A DNA stretch of 23,658 bases from a virus: positions 3,414-27,071 of IMG/VR virus record IMGVR_UViG_3300011010_000140. The stretch is one strand, 5' to 3'. Below are positions 1 to 8,117 of this stretch, in pieces. The notes below the pieces were generated by a model. It was given only the letters and a program-made list of their open reading frames with translations. It was not told the origin of the DNA and did not search any database. Each line of letters begins with the position of its first letter. Position 1 is the first letter of the stretch. The position numbers and the translations under genes are program-made.

Positions 1-936
1 CGTGAAGACTGCTGGTATGATGCAGGTGGTGCACTAGGCGCATATAGAACTGCTGGGTATTTTTCTCAAGTCTTTAAGTATCCCATTAATGCAGGTGCAA
101 CTTTAAGCACACAAGATTTGCTTTTTTCTGCATCAATTGCAACAACTAATGCAAGTACCAGTATTACTATAGCGCCAAATAATTTAGTTGCCGTTGGGCA
201 GTTAGTTGTTTCTACCAGCATAAATTCTGGCGCTATTATTTCTGTGATTACGCCTACACTGGCTTCTACCACGGCAACAGGTAGTGCTGCAGCATTTACA
301 ATTGTGGTCAACAGCGCAACTGGTATTTTACTAAATCAAGCTGTAACAGGCACAGGCATTGGGGCTGGCGCAGTGGTTATTGTTATTGTAGGAACTACAA
401 TTACGTTGTCTGTTGCTAATAGCAGCGCGGTATCTGGTACTCTTTCATTTGCAGGCCTGACATTAACATTGTCAACAACTGCAACGGCAACAATTATAGA
501 AACTGCAACTTTTAATACTACAGCAGGTAGAGTTACTTTATGGCAACATGAGATTGGTACTGATGAAGTTAGTAACGCCAATGTAAATGCTATTGAAAGC
601 TACTTCGAAACATCAGATATTGGGTCGGATCAAGGCGGTCCGGCACAAACAATGCCCATTGGCGATAACTATTGGCTAAGAATTGAGCGTATTGAGCCTG
701 ACTTTATTCAAGAAGGCGACATGTCTGTAGTTGTAACAGGCAGACCTTTTGCGCAAGCTGCTGACGTTGAGTCAGATCCATTTGTATTCACGCCTTCAAC
801 AGGTAAGATTGATATGCGAGAGCAACGAAGAGAGCTTCGTCTTCGGTTTATTAGCAATACTCAGGGCGGTAATTATCAAATGGGTAAAGTATTGCTTAAT
901 GCAACAGCAGGCGACGTTCGCCCTTACGGAAGCTAG
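1..936 (+). CDS. Virion protein, C-terminal part (5' end outside window)
   Basis: The frame is open from the first base to a TAG stop, giving 311 residues of a protein that begins upstream. It has three parts. An N-terminal stub (about residues 1-40) is rich in Tyr and Gly. A Thr/Ala/Val/Ile-rich section (about 45-170) has almost no charged residues and carries degenerate repeats around the motif VTGTGIGAG. A normal-looking C-terminal domain (about 175-311) contains GRPFAQ, KIDMREQRRE and GNYQMGK. From memory, that C-terminal domain resembles the end of podovirus tail or head-completion (DNA-stabilising, beta-propeller) proteins, but I cannot assign it firmly. The middle section looks like an inserted beta-sandwich or linker. 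It is followed after one base by the next virion gene, so it belongs to the late structural operon. Virion role is likely; exact position in the particle is unknown. Confidence 0.7.
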   Translation, partial: REDCWYDAGGALGAYRTAGYFSQVFKYPINAGATLSTQDLLFSASIATTNASTSITIAPNNLVAVGQLVVSTSINSGAIISVITPTLASTTATGSAAAFTIVVNSATGILLNQAVTGTGIGAGAVVIVIVGTTITLSVANSSAVSGTLSFAGLTLTLSTTATATIIETATFNTTAGRVTLWQHEIGTDEVSNANVNAIESYFETSDIGSDQGGPAQTMPIGDNYWLRIERIEPDFIQEGDMSVVVTGRPFAQAADVESDPFVFTPSTGKIDMREQRRELRLRFISNTQGGNYQMGKVLLNATAGDVRPYGS

Positions 937-937
937 C

Positions 938-1189
938 ATGGCACTTGCAGTTGTGTATGATCCTCGCTATCATGACTTTCAGTCATGGGCTGCACTTATG
1001 TGTGAAGCATATGCCGGTCAACAATTGATAATACCTGATGCGCTTACTGACTGGAAAGAATGGGCAGCAGGATTAAAAGCAATTGATGTATTTACTAATG
1101 AGGGTATACCTGGGCCGTACATTTATGATGACTGGCAAGACTGGGCAGAAGCATTAGTAGGCGCTATTAACCAACCGACACAAGAATAA
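938..1189 (+). CDS. Small conserved phage protein (83 aa), virion region
   Basis: An 83-residue acidic protein with several Trp residues in similar settings (FQSWAAL, DWKEWAAGL, DWQDWAEAL), which suggests two or three copies of a short helical W-x2-WA-x2-L unit. The frame is open further upstream, but the ATG at 938 is preferred. It sits one base after the stop of the preceding virion gene (TAGCATG) and has a GGAAG Shine-Dalgarno about seven bases upstream. The upstream extension would overlap the well-conserved C-terminus of its neighbour. No transmembrane segment or catalytic motif is visible. Its place between two virion genes suggests a minor structural or assembly role. Function is unknown. 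Confidence 0.75.
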   Translation: MALAVVYDPRYHDFQSWAALMCEAYAGQQLIIPDALTDWKEWAAGLKAIDVFTNEGIPGPYIYDDWQDWAEALVGAINQPTQE

Positions 1190-1195
1190 AGACAT

Positions 1196-3319
1196 ATGGC
1201 TTCTTTTCCAACAGTTGAACAGTTAAACAAAGCAAGAACAGAAGCTAGTCAGTTCTCTGGTGGGCCAACTTATTCGCTCACATTTACTGTAGACGGCAAA
1301 CAGTACAGTTACATACCTAGTAACGTTGCTGAAAACGGCGGCATGACCGCTGGAGAAAATACTTATTTATTACCCTATTTCACTAGCTTAGACAATCTAA
1401 GGGACTTTGGCAGTAAGGCTCAAGAAGTTGATTTATCAACTACGGGTGTAAATAACTATCTTAAAAGCCAAGGCTTGTCAGAAAAGGGATATTTAATCCC
1501 ATTTGGCTCTGCGCCTTTTGATAGCATGGTTAACCCAATACCTACTGAAGTATTTGGTGGTGAGTTAAATGGGTTAAAAGTTATCGATGGGCAAGTTGCC
1601 TATGGGCTTAGTGGTGGTCATGGCAGAAGATATGCCACTACTACAGGCGAGGTACATGACCCATACATTAAACAGAATGATAGTTTTTTAGCCGGCCTTG
1701 GGTCAGTAATTCAAAACATGGGACCGCTGGCAGGGTTTATAGGTAACCTGATTATGCCGGGGCTCGGAACTGGAATATCAGTAGGAAGTGCTATTGCCCA
1801 AGGTGCTAGTCCAGAAGACCTTGCAAAATCATATCTTTCCGCGCAACTTGGTAGTCAGGTTGGCGCAGAGGTTGGGGCTCAAACAGGCTCCACTACTGCA
1901 GGTTCTATAGCTGGAAGTACTACAAGTGGTTTGGCATCAGGGCAGTCATTAGAAGACGCATTGACAAACGCGGCTATTAAAACCGGAATGTCTGAAGCTA
2001 CATCAGGCAAACCTAGCACTGGTGCACTTCCCGGCGGCACACAAGTAGCATCTTCTGATGGTGGGTTACCTAGAGTTGAGATGTCTGGTGCGCCTATTTA
2101 TGCTGAGAGTTCATCAGCAAATACAGTAAGTGCGCCAGTTGGCTATGACTTAATTCCTGCATCAATGTCTGATCAAAGACCTGAAGGTTCTTATTACGAT
2201 GCATACCAGAATGCATGGTTTATGCCTAATGCAGAAGACACACAAGCATTAAAAGACCTGCAAGCACAATTACAAAACCCAACTGACACAACTTCAGTTA
2301 CTCCGCCCTTATCTTCTGGTACTACAGACTTTATACCTCCAGTACTACCTACCACAACTGATACTTCTGGCTCAGGCACAAGCGTAGGAATTGATACAAC
2401 CACAGGCGCGTTACCCACTACTACCACGCCGCCATCTGCAACAGAAATTCCTAGTACAGAAATGCCCCCAGTTGAAGTTGTCGGGTCTAAAGACCCATAT
2501 ACTGGTGAGATTGAGATGGATCTAAGTGGTAGTACCCCTACAACAACGCCAACAACTACTCCAGTTAAGACCACTACCGGTACAGGCCCATCAACACCTA
2601 CATCATTAGGCCAATTCCCTGCAAGTGGTTCAAACGTAGGGCAAATAACATCTTCCGCGTCAACAGCTGGAGCATTACCTACTGCACCATCAGCAACAAT
2701 GCTGGCAGCAGCACCTTTGGAGAAACAAAACATGGTACTAAGTGAACTTACACAACTTTACCCTCAGCTTGCAAACGTTGACCCTCGATTGCTGCAAGTC
2801 TTGTCAGGTAAAGCTAAACCCACTAGCTACTACAACTATGGTTCATCAGGCGGTGGTGCTACGCCTTTAATGAATGCAGGATCTGCAACAATGCCTACTG
2901 CAGGCATGCCTTTTAAAGCATCTACTGCCGGATCTAGTAATCTGGCAGGCTTAACTTCATCAACTGGTGCCGGTGCATTATCAAGAGCAGGCCTTAGCAT
3001 GTTGGACAGTGGCAATAATGTTGCAGGGTACGCCAAAGGTGGACTTGCTGAGCATAAGCCTGAGTTTATTACCGGCGCCACTGGCCACCACGTCAAAGGC
3101 GAAGGCGATGGGCAGTCAGACAGCATTCCGGCCATGCTAGCAGATGGCGAGTATGTGTTTGATGCTGATACAGTTGCTTCACTTGGCAATGGCTCAAATG
3201 ATGCAGGTGCCGCAATCTTGGATAAAATGCGAGAAAACTTACGTAAACACAAACGATCAGCACCAGCGGGAAAGATTCCGCCTAAAGCCAAGTCGCCTCT
3301 TGAATACATGAAAGGTTAA
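1196..3319 (+). CDS. Large virion protein with Gly-zipper and Thr/Pro-rich linker
   Basis: 707 residues. The N-terminal ~170 residues look globular. Residues about 175-285 are Gly/Ala/Ser-rich with small-residue periodicity (GAEVGAQTG, AGSIAGSTTSG), a glycine-zipper-like pattern that could insert into a membrane or pack tightly. Residues about 355-490 form a Thr/Ser/Pro-rich linker. The C-terminal ~90 residues are again ordered, with the stretch DSIPAMLADGEYVFDADTVA followed by a basic tail. I recognise that C-terminal signature as recurrent in virion proteins of environmental podovirus-like phages, without an agreed function. The gene starts seven bases after the previous stop and ends three bases before the next start. 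An ejection or internal virion protein is a reasonable guess, not a demonstrated role. Long antisense reading frames here are composition shadows. Confidence 0.8.
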   Translation: MASFPTVEQLNKARTEASQFSGGPTYSLTFTVDGKQYSYIPSNVAENGGMTAGENTYLLPYFTSLDNLRDFGSKAQEVDLSTTGVNNYLKSQGLSEKGYLIPFGSAPFDSMVNPIPTEVFGGELNGLKVIDGQVAYGLSGGHGRRYATTTGEVHDPYIKQNDSFLAGLGSVIQNMGPLAGFIGNLIMPGLGTGISVGSAIAQGASPEDLAKSYLSAQLGSQVGAEVGAQTGSTTAGSIAGSTTSGLASGQSLEDALTNAAIKTGMSEATSGKPSTGALPGGTQVASSDGGLPRVEMSGAPIYAESSSANTVSAPVGYDLIPASMSDQRPEGSYYDAYQNAWFMPNAEDTQALKDLQAQLQNPTDTTSVTPPLSSGTTDFIPPVLPTTTDTSGSGTSVGIDTTTGALPTTTTPPSATEIPSTEMPPVEVVGSKDPYTGEIEMDLSGSTPTTTPTTTPVKTTTGTGPSTPTSLGQFPASGSNVGQITSSASTAGALPTAPSATMLAAAPLEKQNMVLSELTQLYPQLANVDPRLLQVLSGKAKPTSYYNYGSSGGGATPLMNAGSATMPTAGMPFKASTAGSSNLAGLTSSTGAGALSRAGLSMLDSGNNVAGYAKGGLAEHKPEFITGATGHHVKGEGDGQSDSIPAMLADGEYVFDADTVASLGNGSNDAGAAILDKMRENLRKHKRSAPAGKIPPKAKSPLEYMKG

Positions 3320-3321
3320 TT

Positions 3322-4362
3322 ATGGCAATTACACAAGGCGCAGCCTTACCAAACATTACGACCACGCAAGGTCAAACGACTACCGCGCCTAGTTGGTATA
3401 CTGATTACTTAAGCAATCTGGCAGGTAATGTAACTAGCCAGACTACAGGACCAAATGCTGCTCAGTATGTAGGTGCTCAACCACTACAGCAGCAAGCATT
3501 TACTGCAGCTGGTGCATTGCCTGGGACTTATCAACCTACGCTAAATCAAGCAACAGGGTTGGCGTCTGGTGTAGGTGAAGCCGATGTAGCATCTAATGTT
3601 AACCGCTTCATGAACCCTTATACACAAAACGTGGTTGACGCGCTTGGTGATTTGGGTAAAAGAAATATAAATCAGTTTTTAGCACCTGCGGCAACTTCAG
3701 GCGCTGTTGGCGCTGGGCAGTTTGGTTCAAAGCGTGGTGCTGAAGTACTAGGGCAAGCCATTAATACAGGTTTGCAAAACCTAAACTTAACTCAGTCACA
3801 AGCATTGCAAACCGGCTATAGTCAAGCACTTGCTGCAGCACAGCAAGAACAAGCTAATAAACTTGGCGCGTCATCACAACTAGGTAATTTGGCCACTACA
3901 GGTCAAAACATGGGACTGGCTGACATTAATGCGCTATCTACATTAGGTGGGCAACAACAAACAATTGCACAAAACGAGCAGCTATTCCCATTGCAAACAT
4001 TAAACACTGGTGCATCTGCTTTACGTGGCTATCAAGTTCCTACAGCCGTCAATTCAACGTACACCGGCCCAATCCCTGGTGCTTATTCTGCTTCTCCATT
4101 GCAGCAGATTGCAGGCATTGGTGCATTGCTATCTGCAGCAAGTACTTCATCATCTGGTCAGCCTACGTCATTTGGCAATTGGCTAGGCACTAAATTAATA
4201 TCAGCAGGTAGTGGTATTGGCGATTTGTTTGGGGGCTCATCATCAATGCCTGATAGTAGTGGTACTGATACAACAGGCGGTGGCGGTATTACATACAACG
4301 AAGACGGTAGTTATACTACTTCAACTGGCAACACCATCTACCCTGGTGACTATTCGTACTAA
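3322..4362 (+). CDS. Virion protein, Gln/Ala-rich helical
   Basis: 346 residues. The central part (about 90-230) contains FMNPYTQNVVDALGDLGKRN, then GAGQFGSKRGAEVLGQA and a Gln/Ala/Leu-rich, probably helical region. This combination recurs in virion proteins of marine and freshwater podovirus-like phages. The C-terminus becomes Gly/Ser/Thr-rich with GGGGITYNEDGSYTT, resembling a flexible tail. The start is supported by AAAGG six bases upstream, which lies inside the last codons of the preceding gene. The same AAAGGTTAAT context precedes the next gene, pointing to duplicated or conserved translation signals in the late operon. The role is probably structural (internal or tail-associated protein); no enzymatic motif is seen. 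Confidence 0.75.
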   Translation: MAITQGAALPNITTTQGQTTTAPSWYTDYLSNLAGNVTSQTTGPNAAQYVGAQPLQQQAFTAAGALPGTYQPTLNQATGLASGVGEADVASNVNRFMNPYTQNVVDALGDLGKRNINQFLAPAATSGAVGAGQFGSKRGAEVLGQAINTGLQNLNLTQSQALQTGYSQALAAAQQEQANKLGASSQLGNLATTGQNMGLADINALSTLGGQQQTIAQNEQLFPLQTLNTGASALRGYQVPTAVNSTYTGPIPGAYSASPLQQIAGIGALLSAASTSSSGQPTSFGNWLGTKLISAGSGIGDLFGGSSSMPDSSGTDTTGGGGITYNEDGSYTTSTGNTIYPGDYSY

Positions 4363-4371
4363 AGGTTAATC

Positions 4372-6063
4372 ATGGCACTACCTACAACAATCCCGTCTGC
4401 GCCTTCTATGCTAGGCGCTGATGATGCGGCAAAAACAGAGTATTTTGCTGCATTACAGAAGACACTAAATGCTCTTGAGATGAGGGCAAATCAAGGGCCT
4501 AATATGTACCAAGTGGCTGGTGCATTGTTTGACCCAGGGCGCACAGGTAGTTCAGGTGAAGCCATTGGTAGAGTGGCTAATGTTGTAGGTGCACAGCAAG
4601 AACGTCAGAGAGAAATGGAAATTCCATTGTCGCAAATGAAGTTGCAAATTGCTGGTCAGAAATATGAAGTTGAAAATCAATCAAAGGCGTTGATGCTGCT
4701 TGCAAAAGCCATTGGCGCACCACCTGAGCAAGTGGCACAGCAATTAGCAGATGGCACATTACCGCCTGACGCGCTTTCAAGAATAACGCCTCAGTTGTTT
4801 ATGCAGATTTCTGTACTGTCGCCTAAAGTGGCAGAAATTGTTAAGAACGTGCATAGTATGGGCACGGAAGAACGAAAAATCTTTGAATCACAACGCACAG
4901 CTGCAGGTTCACAAGCAGGCATGATGTCTGAAACGCCCGGTGTAGAAAATCTTATTCCTCAACGGTTTAGATTGCTTAATCCTCCATCAGCCGCACAGCC
5001 TGTTGCAAAGCCCCCTGGCCCACCGCCTATGGTTACGCCTCCTGCAGCAGCACCGGCAGCACCGGCACCTGCGCCAGCTGTGGTACCACCTGTGTCAGCA
5101 GCGCCGCCTGTATCAGCAGCGCCGCCTGTATCGATAGCGCCTGTAACAGCGGCATCGCCACTGAATGCAGTACCTGTTGATAAGATGAAACAAGCGCTTG
5201 TTGACAATGCAATTGCAAAGAGTTCAGCATCTTCAGCAGCGCCTTCTACTGTTATGTCGCCACCGCCTGTGTCAACAATGCTAAATAGTTCAGACATTGC
5301 GCCAATGCCTAGTGCTCAAAATGCTCGTACAGGTACAGTGCCTGACCTTAAGATGGCGCAGAATGTGGCAAGTACTGCAAGTAAATTTGCGCCTGAAGTA
5401 TCACTAAGAGGTCAAGCAGATATTGCCAAGAAACGTGTTGAAGAGACTGACAAGCCTTGGATTGCTAAACGTGATGAGCTTATTAATTACACTCCACAGC
5501 TTTTAGAGCAGTCCAACTCTAATTTGCGTGAACTTGATAAGCTTGCAGCAAAGCATCCTAAAGTATTTGGCCTGATGCAAAAGCAAGGTATACTTGCAGG
5601 TCTTGCAACTGTTGCACAAGAAGGCGCCAACATATCTGTAAATGAGTATAACGTAAGGGCCGGTTTACCTGTACAAAAATTCTTAGAGTCTGTTACATTA
5701 GAACCTGCAGAACAGCAAGTTGTTCGTGATGTTAACCGCATCTTTGCAGCCGAATTCTTGTCCAACGTAAAAGCTAACAAAGGCTTATTAGGCACGCAAC
5801 CTACTGACAATGACGCAAGACTGTTGCAGGCACCTATGGCAAATATTGCTGATAATTCTAAAGCCGTGCAGTTATGGGCAAGAACTCAATTGCTTATGAA
5901 CAAGCAACGTGGCGCGTTGTATGACGCCTACTTAGACCATCTTGATACATCCGGACCAACTGCGCCGCCTGCCAGCTTTTTTAAGCGTAATAGCTTATAT
6001 GACAAAATCAATAAAGACTACTCTGACTATCGTAAGCAGCTTGATGGCCAGTTCAGAAAATAA
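4372..6063 (+). CDS. Virion protein with Ala/Pro-rich hinge and helical C-terminus
   Basis: 563 residues. Residues about 1-195 are helical and Gln/Glu-rich. About 200-300 is an Ala/Pro/Val-rich hinge containing three tandem PPVSAA-type hexapeptides. About 340-563 is a charged helical domain that includes KHPKVFGLMQKQG and LGTQPTDNDARLLQAP. The C-terminal domain looks like a folded conserved unit of the kind found in phage internal or structural proteins; I cannot name the family. ATG at 4372 follows AAAGG with normal spacing and lies nine bases after the previous stop. The position in the row of virion genes and the long helical composition fit an internal or ejection protein, which is inference. 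Confidence 0.75.
   Translation: MALPTTIPSAPSMLGADDAAKTEYFAALQKTLNALEMRANQGPNMYQVAGALFDPGRTGSSGEAIGRVANVVGAQQERQREMEIPLSQMKLQIAGQKYEVENQSKALMLLAKAIGAPPEQVAQQLADGTLPPDALSRITPQLFMQISVLSPKVAEIVKNVHSMGTEERKIFESQRTAAGSQAGMMSETPGVENLIPQRFRLLNPPSAAQPVAKPPGPPPMVTPPAAAPAAPAPAPAVVPPVSAAPPVSAAPPVSIAPVTAASPLNAVPVDKMKQALVDNAIAKSSASSAAPSTVMSPPPVSTMLNSSDIAPMPSAQNARTGTVPDLKMAQNVASTASKFAPEVSLRGQADIAKKRVEETDKPWIAKRDELINYTPQLLEQSNSNLRELDKLAAKHPKVFGLMQKQGILAGLATVAQEGANISVNEYNVRAGLPVQKFLESVTLEPAEQQVVRDVNRIFAAEFLSNVKANKGLLGTQPTDNDARLLQAPMANIADNSKAVQLWARTQLLMNKQRGALYDAYLDHLDTSGPTAPPASFFKRNSLYDKINKDYSDYRKQLDGQFRK
5086..5139 (+). repeat. Three tandem 18-bp repeats coding for PPVSAA
   Basis: Units 5086-5103, 5104-5121 and 5122-5139 differ at a few bases only. 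They encode PPVSAA, PPVSAA and PPVSIA within the hinge of the 563-residue virion protein. The near identity at DNA level suggests recent slippage or unequal recombination, so copy number may vary between relatives. Confidence 0.85.
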
Positions 6064-6072
6064 AAGGCGTAT

Positions 6073-7098
6073 ATGACTGATGCAAAACAACCTGACATAT
6101 CACAATTAGACCCGCTGTTTAGAACACAGCCCGGTCAGGCTGCAACTGAAGATGTTGTTGACTCAGGCTTAAGTCAACTAGATGCTATCTTTGGTAATCC
6201 TATTGGCCCAGACGCATCAGCAACTATAGCTACTGAAGCAGCAAGTAAAGACAAAGGTTCTGTATTTGGGTTGCCAAAAAATGAAGAACGTGGCTTAGCA
6301 GCTGCTACCGGCGCTATTGCAGGCCCTTCAATTCAAAAAGTTGCAAGTGCCGCATTTCCGTCTGCTGAAGCAAGACAAGCTGATGCGCTAAAGAAAATGC
6401 AAGAAGCTGCTAAGTTGGAAGCCACAAAACAAGAATTCATTAAGCAAGAACTTATGAAGCGAGGCATTAATCCTGCAGATCTAGAATCTTCTGCTTCTAA
6501 ATCTGCAGGTACCAAGTGGATGCAGAATTGGGCAGGTCAAGACAAGACAATTGCAGGTGGTGTACCAGAAGCAGCTCAAGCATATCAACGTGGTAAAGCG
6601 CAAGGCGATGTTAGTTCAAAATATGAGAAGCGATTTGGTATGTCGCCAAGAGGCCCAGGCATGCCTGTGCAATCTACTGTTGACAGAATGATTGAGCAAG
6701 GTAAGAAAGCTGAAGAACTGGCTGCAAGAACAGCACAAGCAGTGCCTCAAGCTGAAGCAGCAGCTGCAGCTAAAATGGCACAAGCCACACCCGGACCGCT
6801 ATCACGTATGGGCACAATGTTAAAAGCACCCTTTACAACAGGTGCATTAGGCGGCGCCGGTGCCGGTCTTAGCTTTTATGAAGCATATGACCGCTATATG
6901 AAAGGTGACCATTCAGGCGCAGTGATTGCAGCACTTGGTGGCGTAGGCGGTTTAATGACAATGGTCCCAGGCTTGCAGGCACCCGGGCTTGCGTTAGGGC
7001 TAGGTTCCATTCCACTACAGTATGCCAATGAGTACCTCAAAAGCAATAGTGGGCAGCAACCTGCCCCAACTCCAATAGCTACGCCTGTTGGGCGTTGA
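6073..7098 (+). CDS. Virion protein, possible membrane-active internal protein
   Basis: 341 residues, the last gene of the plus-strand virion block. The N-terminus repeats a short motif, DISQLDPLF and then GLSQLDAIF about 25 residues later. The middle (about 105-250) is Ala/Lys/Glu/Gln-rich and probably helical. The C-terminal quarter (about 250-325) is rich in Gly, Ala and Leu with little charge (GALGGAGAGLSFYEA, AALGGVGGLMTMVPG), like an amphipathic or membrane-inserting segment. That profile matches internal or ejection proteins of short-tailed phages, but the family is not recognised. It starts after AAAAGG. Its last 20 bases overlap the 3' end of the first minus-strand gene, so the late and early regions converge here with no visible terminator. 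Confidence 0.75.
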   Translation: MTDAKQPDISQLDPLFRTQPGQAATEDVVDSGLSQLDAIFGNPIGPDASATIATEAASKDKGSVFGLPKNEERGLAAATGAIAGPSIQKVASAAFPSAEARQADALKKMQEAAKLEATKQEFIKQELMKRGINPADLESSASKSAGTKWMQNWAGQDKTIAGGVPEAAQAYQRGKAQGDVSSKYEKRFGMSPRGPGMPVQSTVDRMIEQGKKAEELAARTAQAVPQAEAAAAAKMAQATPGPLSRMGTMLKAPFTTGALGGAGAGLSFYEAYDRYMKGDHSGAVIAALGGVGGLMTMVPGLQAPGLALGLGSIPLQYANEYLKSNSGQQPAPTPIATPVGR

Positions 7099-7366
7099 TG
7101 ATGTCAACAACCTTCTTAAGCATTGATGCTTGAAGTTGCTTAACCTCAGCTACATAGATGCTGGCGTCATCATCAAACTCTTCACTCATACCAAGTTGCA
7201 AGTCAGTTACGATAGCTTGTACACATTTGGTCTTAGTTAAGATGCTACCTGTGTGGAAAGCCTCAATCCATACGTCGTAGCTATTGGCTTGCATAGCCTC
7301 ATTATTGGTATGCTTTAGTAGCTCAATCCACTCATCATAGGTTTTTTTGATGGTATCGTCTTTCAT
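7079..7366 (-). CDS. Small acidic helical protein (95 aa), unknown
   Basis: 95 residues, mostly charged and helical (DDTIKKTYDEWIELLKH, EVKQLQASMLKKVVDIINA), with no known motif. The frame extends nine codons further upstream, but the ATG at 7366 is chosen. It forms an ATGA overlap with the stop of the upstream gene and has AAAGGG at a workable distance. It is the last gene of the minus-strand early operon and its 3' end overlaps the end of the convergent virion gene by 20 bases. Function is unknown; a small accessory protein is the most that can be said. Confidence 0.7.
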   Translation of the reverse strand: MKDDTIKKTYDEWIELLKHTNNEAMQANSYDVWIEAFHTGSILTKTKCVQAIVTDLQLGMSEEFDDDASIYVAEVKQLQASMLKKVVDIINAQQA

Positions 7367-8067
7367 ATGTCTTTCCCTTTCGTATGAAACCACATTCTTA
7401 GGCTGGTCATGCCGCCATCTATCAATACATGATTTGGAAACCGTTGGTACTTATGGTACAGTGGGTGATTAATGAAGTTCTTCATTAGTAGGTAGGCATC
7501 AGCATCAGGCGGAGACATGCCCATTGCACGGTCAGTATCAATGCAACGAACTGCAAATGTCTCACCAAACTCTTTTTCGATTGAGTGTACCTGATCTCCT
7601 AGCAAACCAATAATAGTAATCCTAGGCTTAAACAGTCTGTTGCCTTCGTAGGCTGGGTTGTGCTTTTGAACACTAAAGAAATGCTCCAGCTCCTGCACGT
7701 CTTTTAGCTTGCAACGCATTTCATCAGCAATCTTATTAGCCAGATGCGTCGCAATGGCGTTGATGGCGTCATCTACCGGGTCAATAGCCTCTACCAGAGT
7801 AACTTGATGAGTCACAGAGGCCTCAGTTACAGGGGCTGTAGGGGTCTTTATAGGCTTAATGCCTTCTAAGGTTCTAGCCCTTACTTCTTTGGTGATTTCA
7901 ACACAGCTTGAAGGGCTGTTTACGGGCCGCTGCCTATGCAAAGGTAGCACCAGCTTTTGTGCAGCTTTAACTGCCTCAAGCAATTTATAGCTTCTAAAAT
8001 GCCGTAACTCCACAGCCTGCGTGATTACAGCTTCTCGTTCTTCATGTGTCCAGAAAACTTTTGTCAT
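7363..8067 (-). CDS. Putative DNA-binding protein with DUF2325-like C-terminus
   Basis: 234 residues in two parts. The N-terminus (VFWTHEEREAVITQAVEL, then AAQKLVLPLHRQRP) looks like a Myb/SANT or HTH-type helical domain, with a short Pro/Thr linker near residues 60-90. The C-terminal ~85 residues start with RITIIGLLGDQV and contain DADAYLLMKNFINHPLYHK and LIDGGMTSL. The order of a Gly-containing beta strand, an Asp-Ala-Asp strand end, a His-containing helix and a final GG-x-T/S-S-L is how I remember DUF2325 Rossmann-like domains. This is an unverified resemblance. The gene has its own leader element with GAAAGG and ends in an ATGA overlap with the small gene downstream. A regulator or sensor of the modification operon is possible. 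Confidence 0.6.
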   Translation of the reverse strand: MTKVFWTHEEREAVITQAVELRHFRSYKLLEAVKAAQKLVLPLHRQRPVNSPSSCVEITKEVRARTLEGIKPIKTPTAPVTEASVTHQVTLVEAIDPVDDAINAIATHLANKIADEMRCKLKDVQELEHFFSVQKHNPAYEGNRLFKPRITIIGLLGDQVHSIEKEFGETFAVRCIDTDRAMGMSPPDADAYLLMKNFINHPLYHKYQRFPNHVLIDGGMTSLRMWFHTKGKDI

Positions 8068-8072
8068 AAATA

Positions 8073-8087
8073 CCTTTCAATAGTCAA
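8073..8087 (-). promoter_or_regulatory. Leader/RBS element copy 1 (TTGACTATTGAAAGG)
   Basis: A minus-strand 15-base element ending in GAAAGG, five bases before the ATG at 8067. It is one of six near-identical copies found only upstream of minus-strand genes in this window. Confidence 0.6.
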
Positions 8088-8093
8088 AAAAAT

Positions 8094-8117
8094 GTGGTTG
8101 CCCACGGAAAAATTATA
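8094..8117 (-). promoter_or_regulatory. GTATAAT box followed by small stem-loop and T-run
   Basis: On the minus strand, TATAAT (8117-8112) overlaps the stop codon of the gene at 8113. Six bases later comes GTGG-GCAA-CCAC (8105-8094), a four-base-pair stem with a GNRA-type tetraloop, then ATTTTTTT. A weak -35 match, TTCTCA, lies 16 bases upstream of the box. The unit can be read as a promoter with a hairpin at the transcript start, or as a weak terminator/attenuator. The stem is short, so confidence is modest. Confidence 0.4.

Noticed and set aside
749-937. N-terminal extension of the 83-residue gene back to 749
   Set aside because: It overlaps the conserved C-terminus of the preceding virion protein. 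The ATG at 938 has a Shine-Dalgarno and sits one base after the stop.
2194-3309. Two long minus-strand reading frames (2194-2733, 2836-3309) opposite the large virion gene
   Set aside because: They mirror the Thr/Pro/Ala-rich plus-strand codons, give Val/Gly/Pro-biased products without motifs, and lie inside a well-supported gene.
4959-5297. Gly/Ala-rich minus-strand frame opposite the Ala/Pro hinge
   Set aside because: It is a composition shadow of the repeated plus-strand codons, with no start signal.
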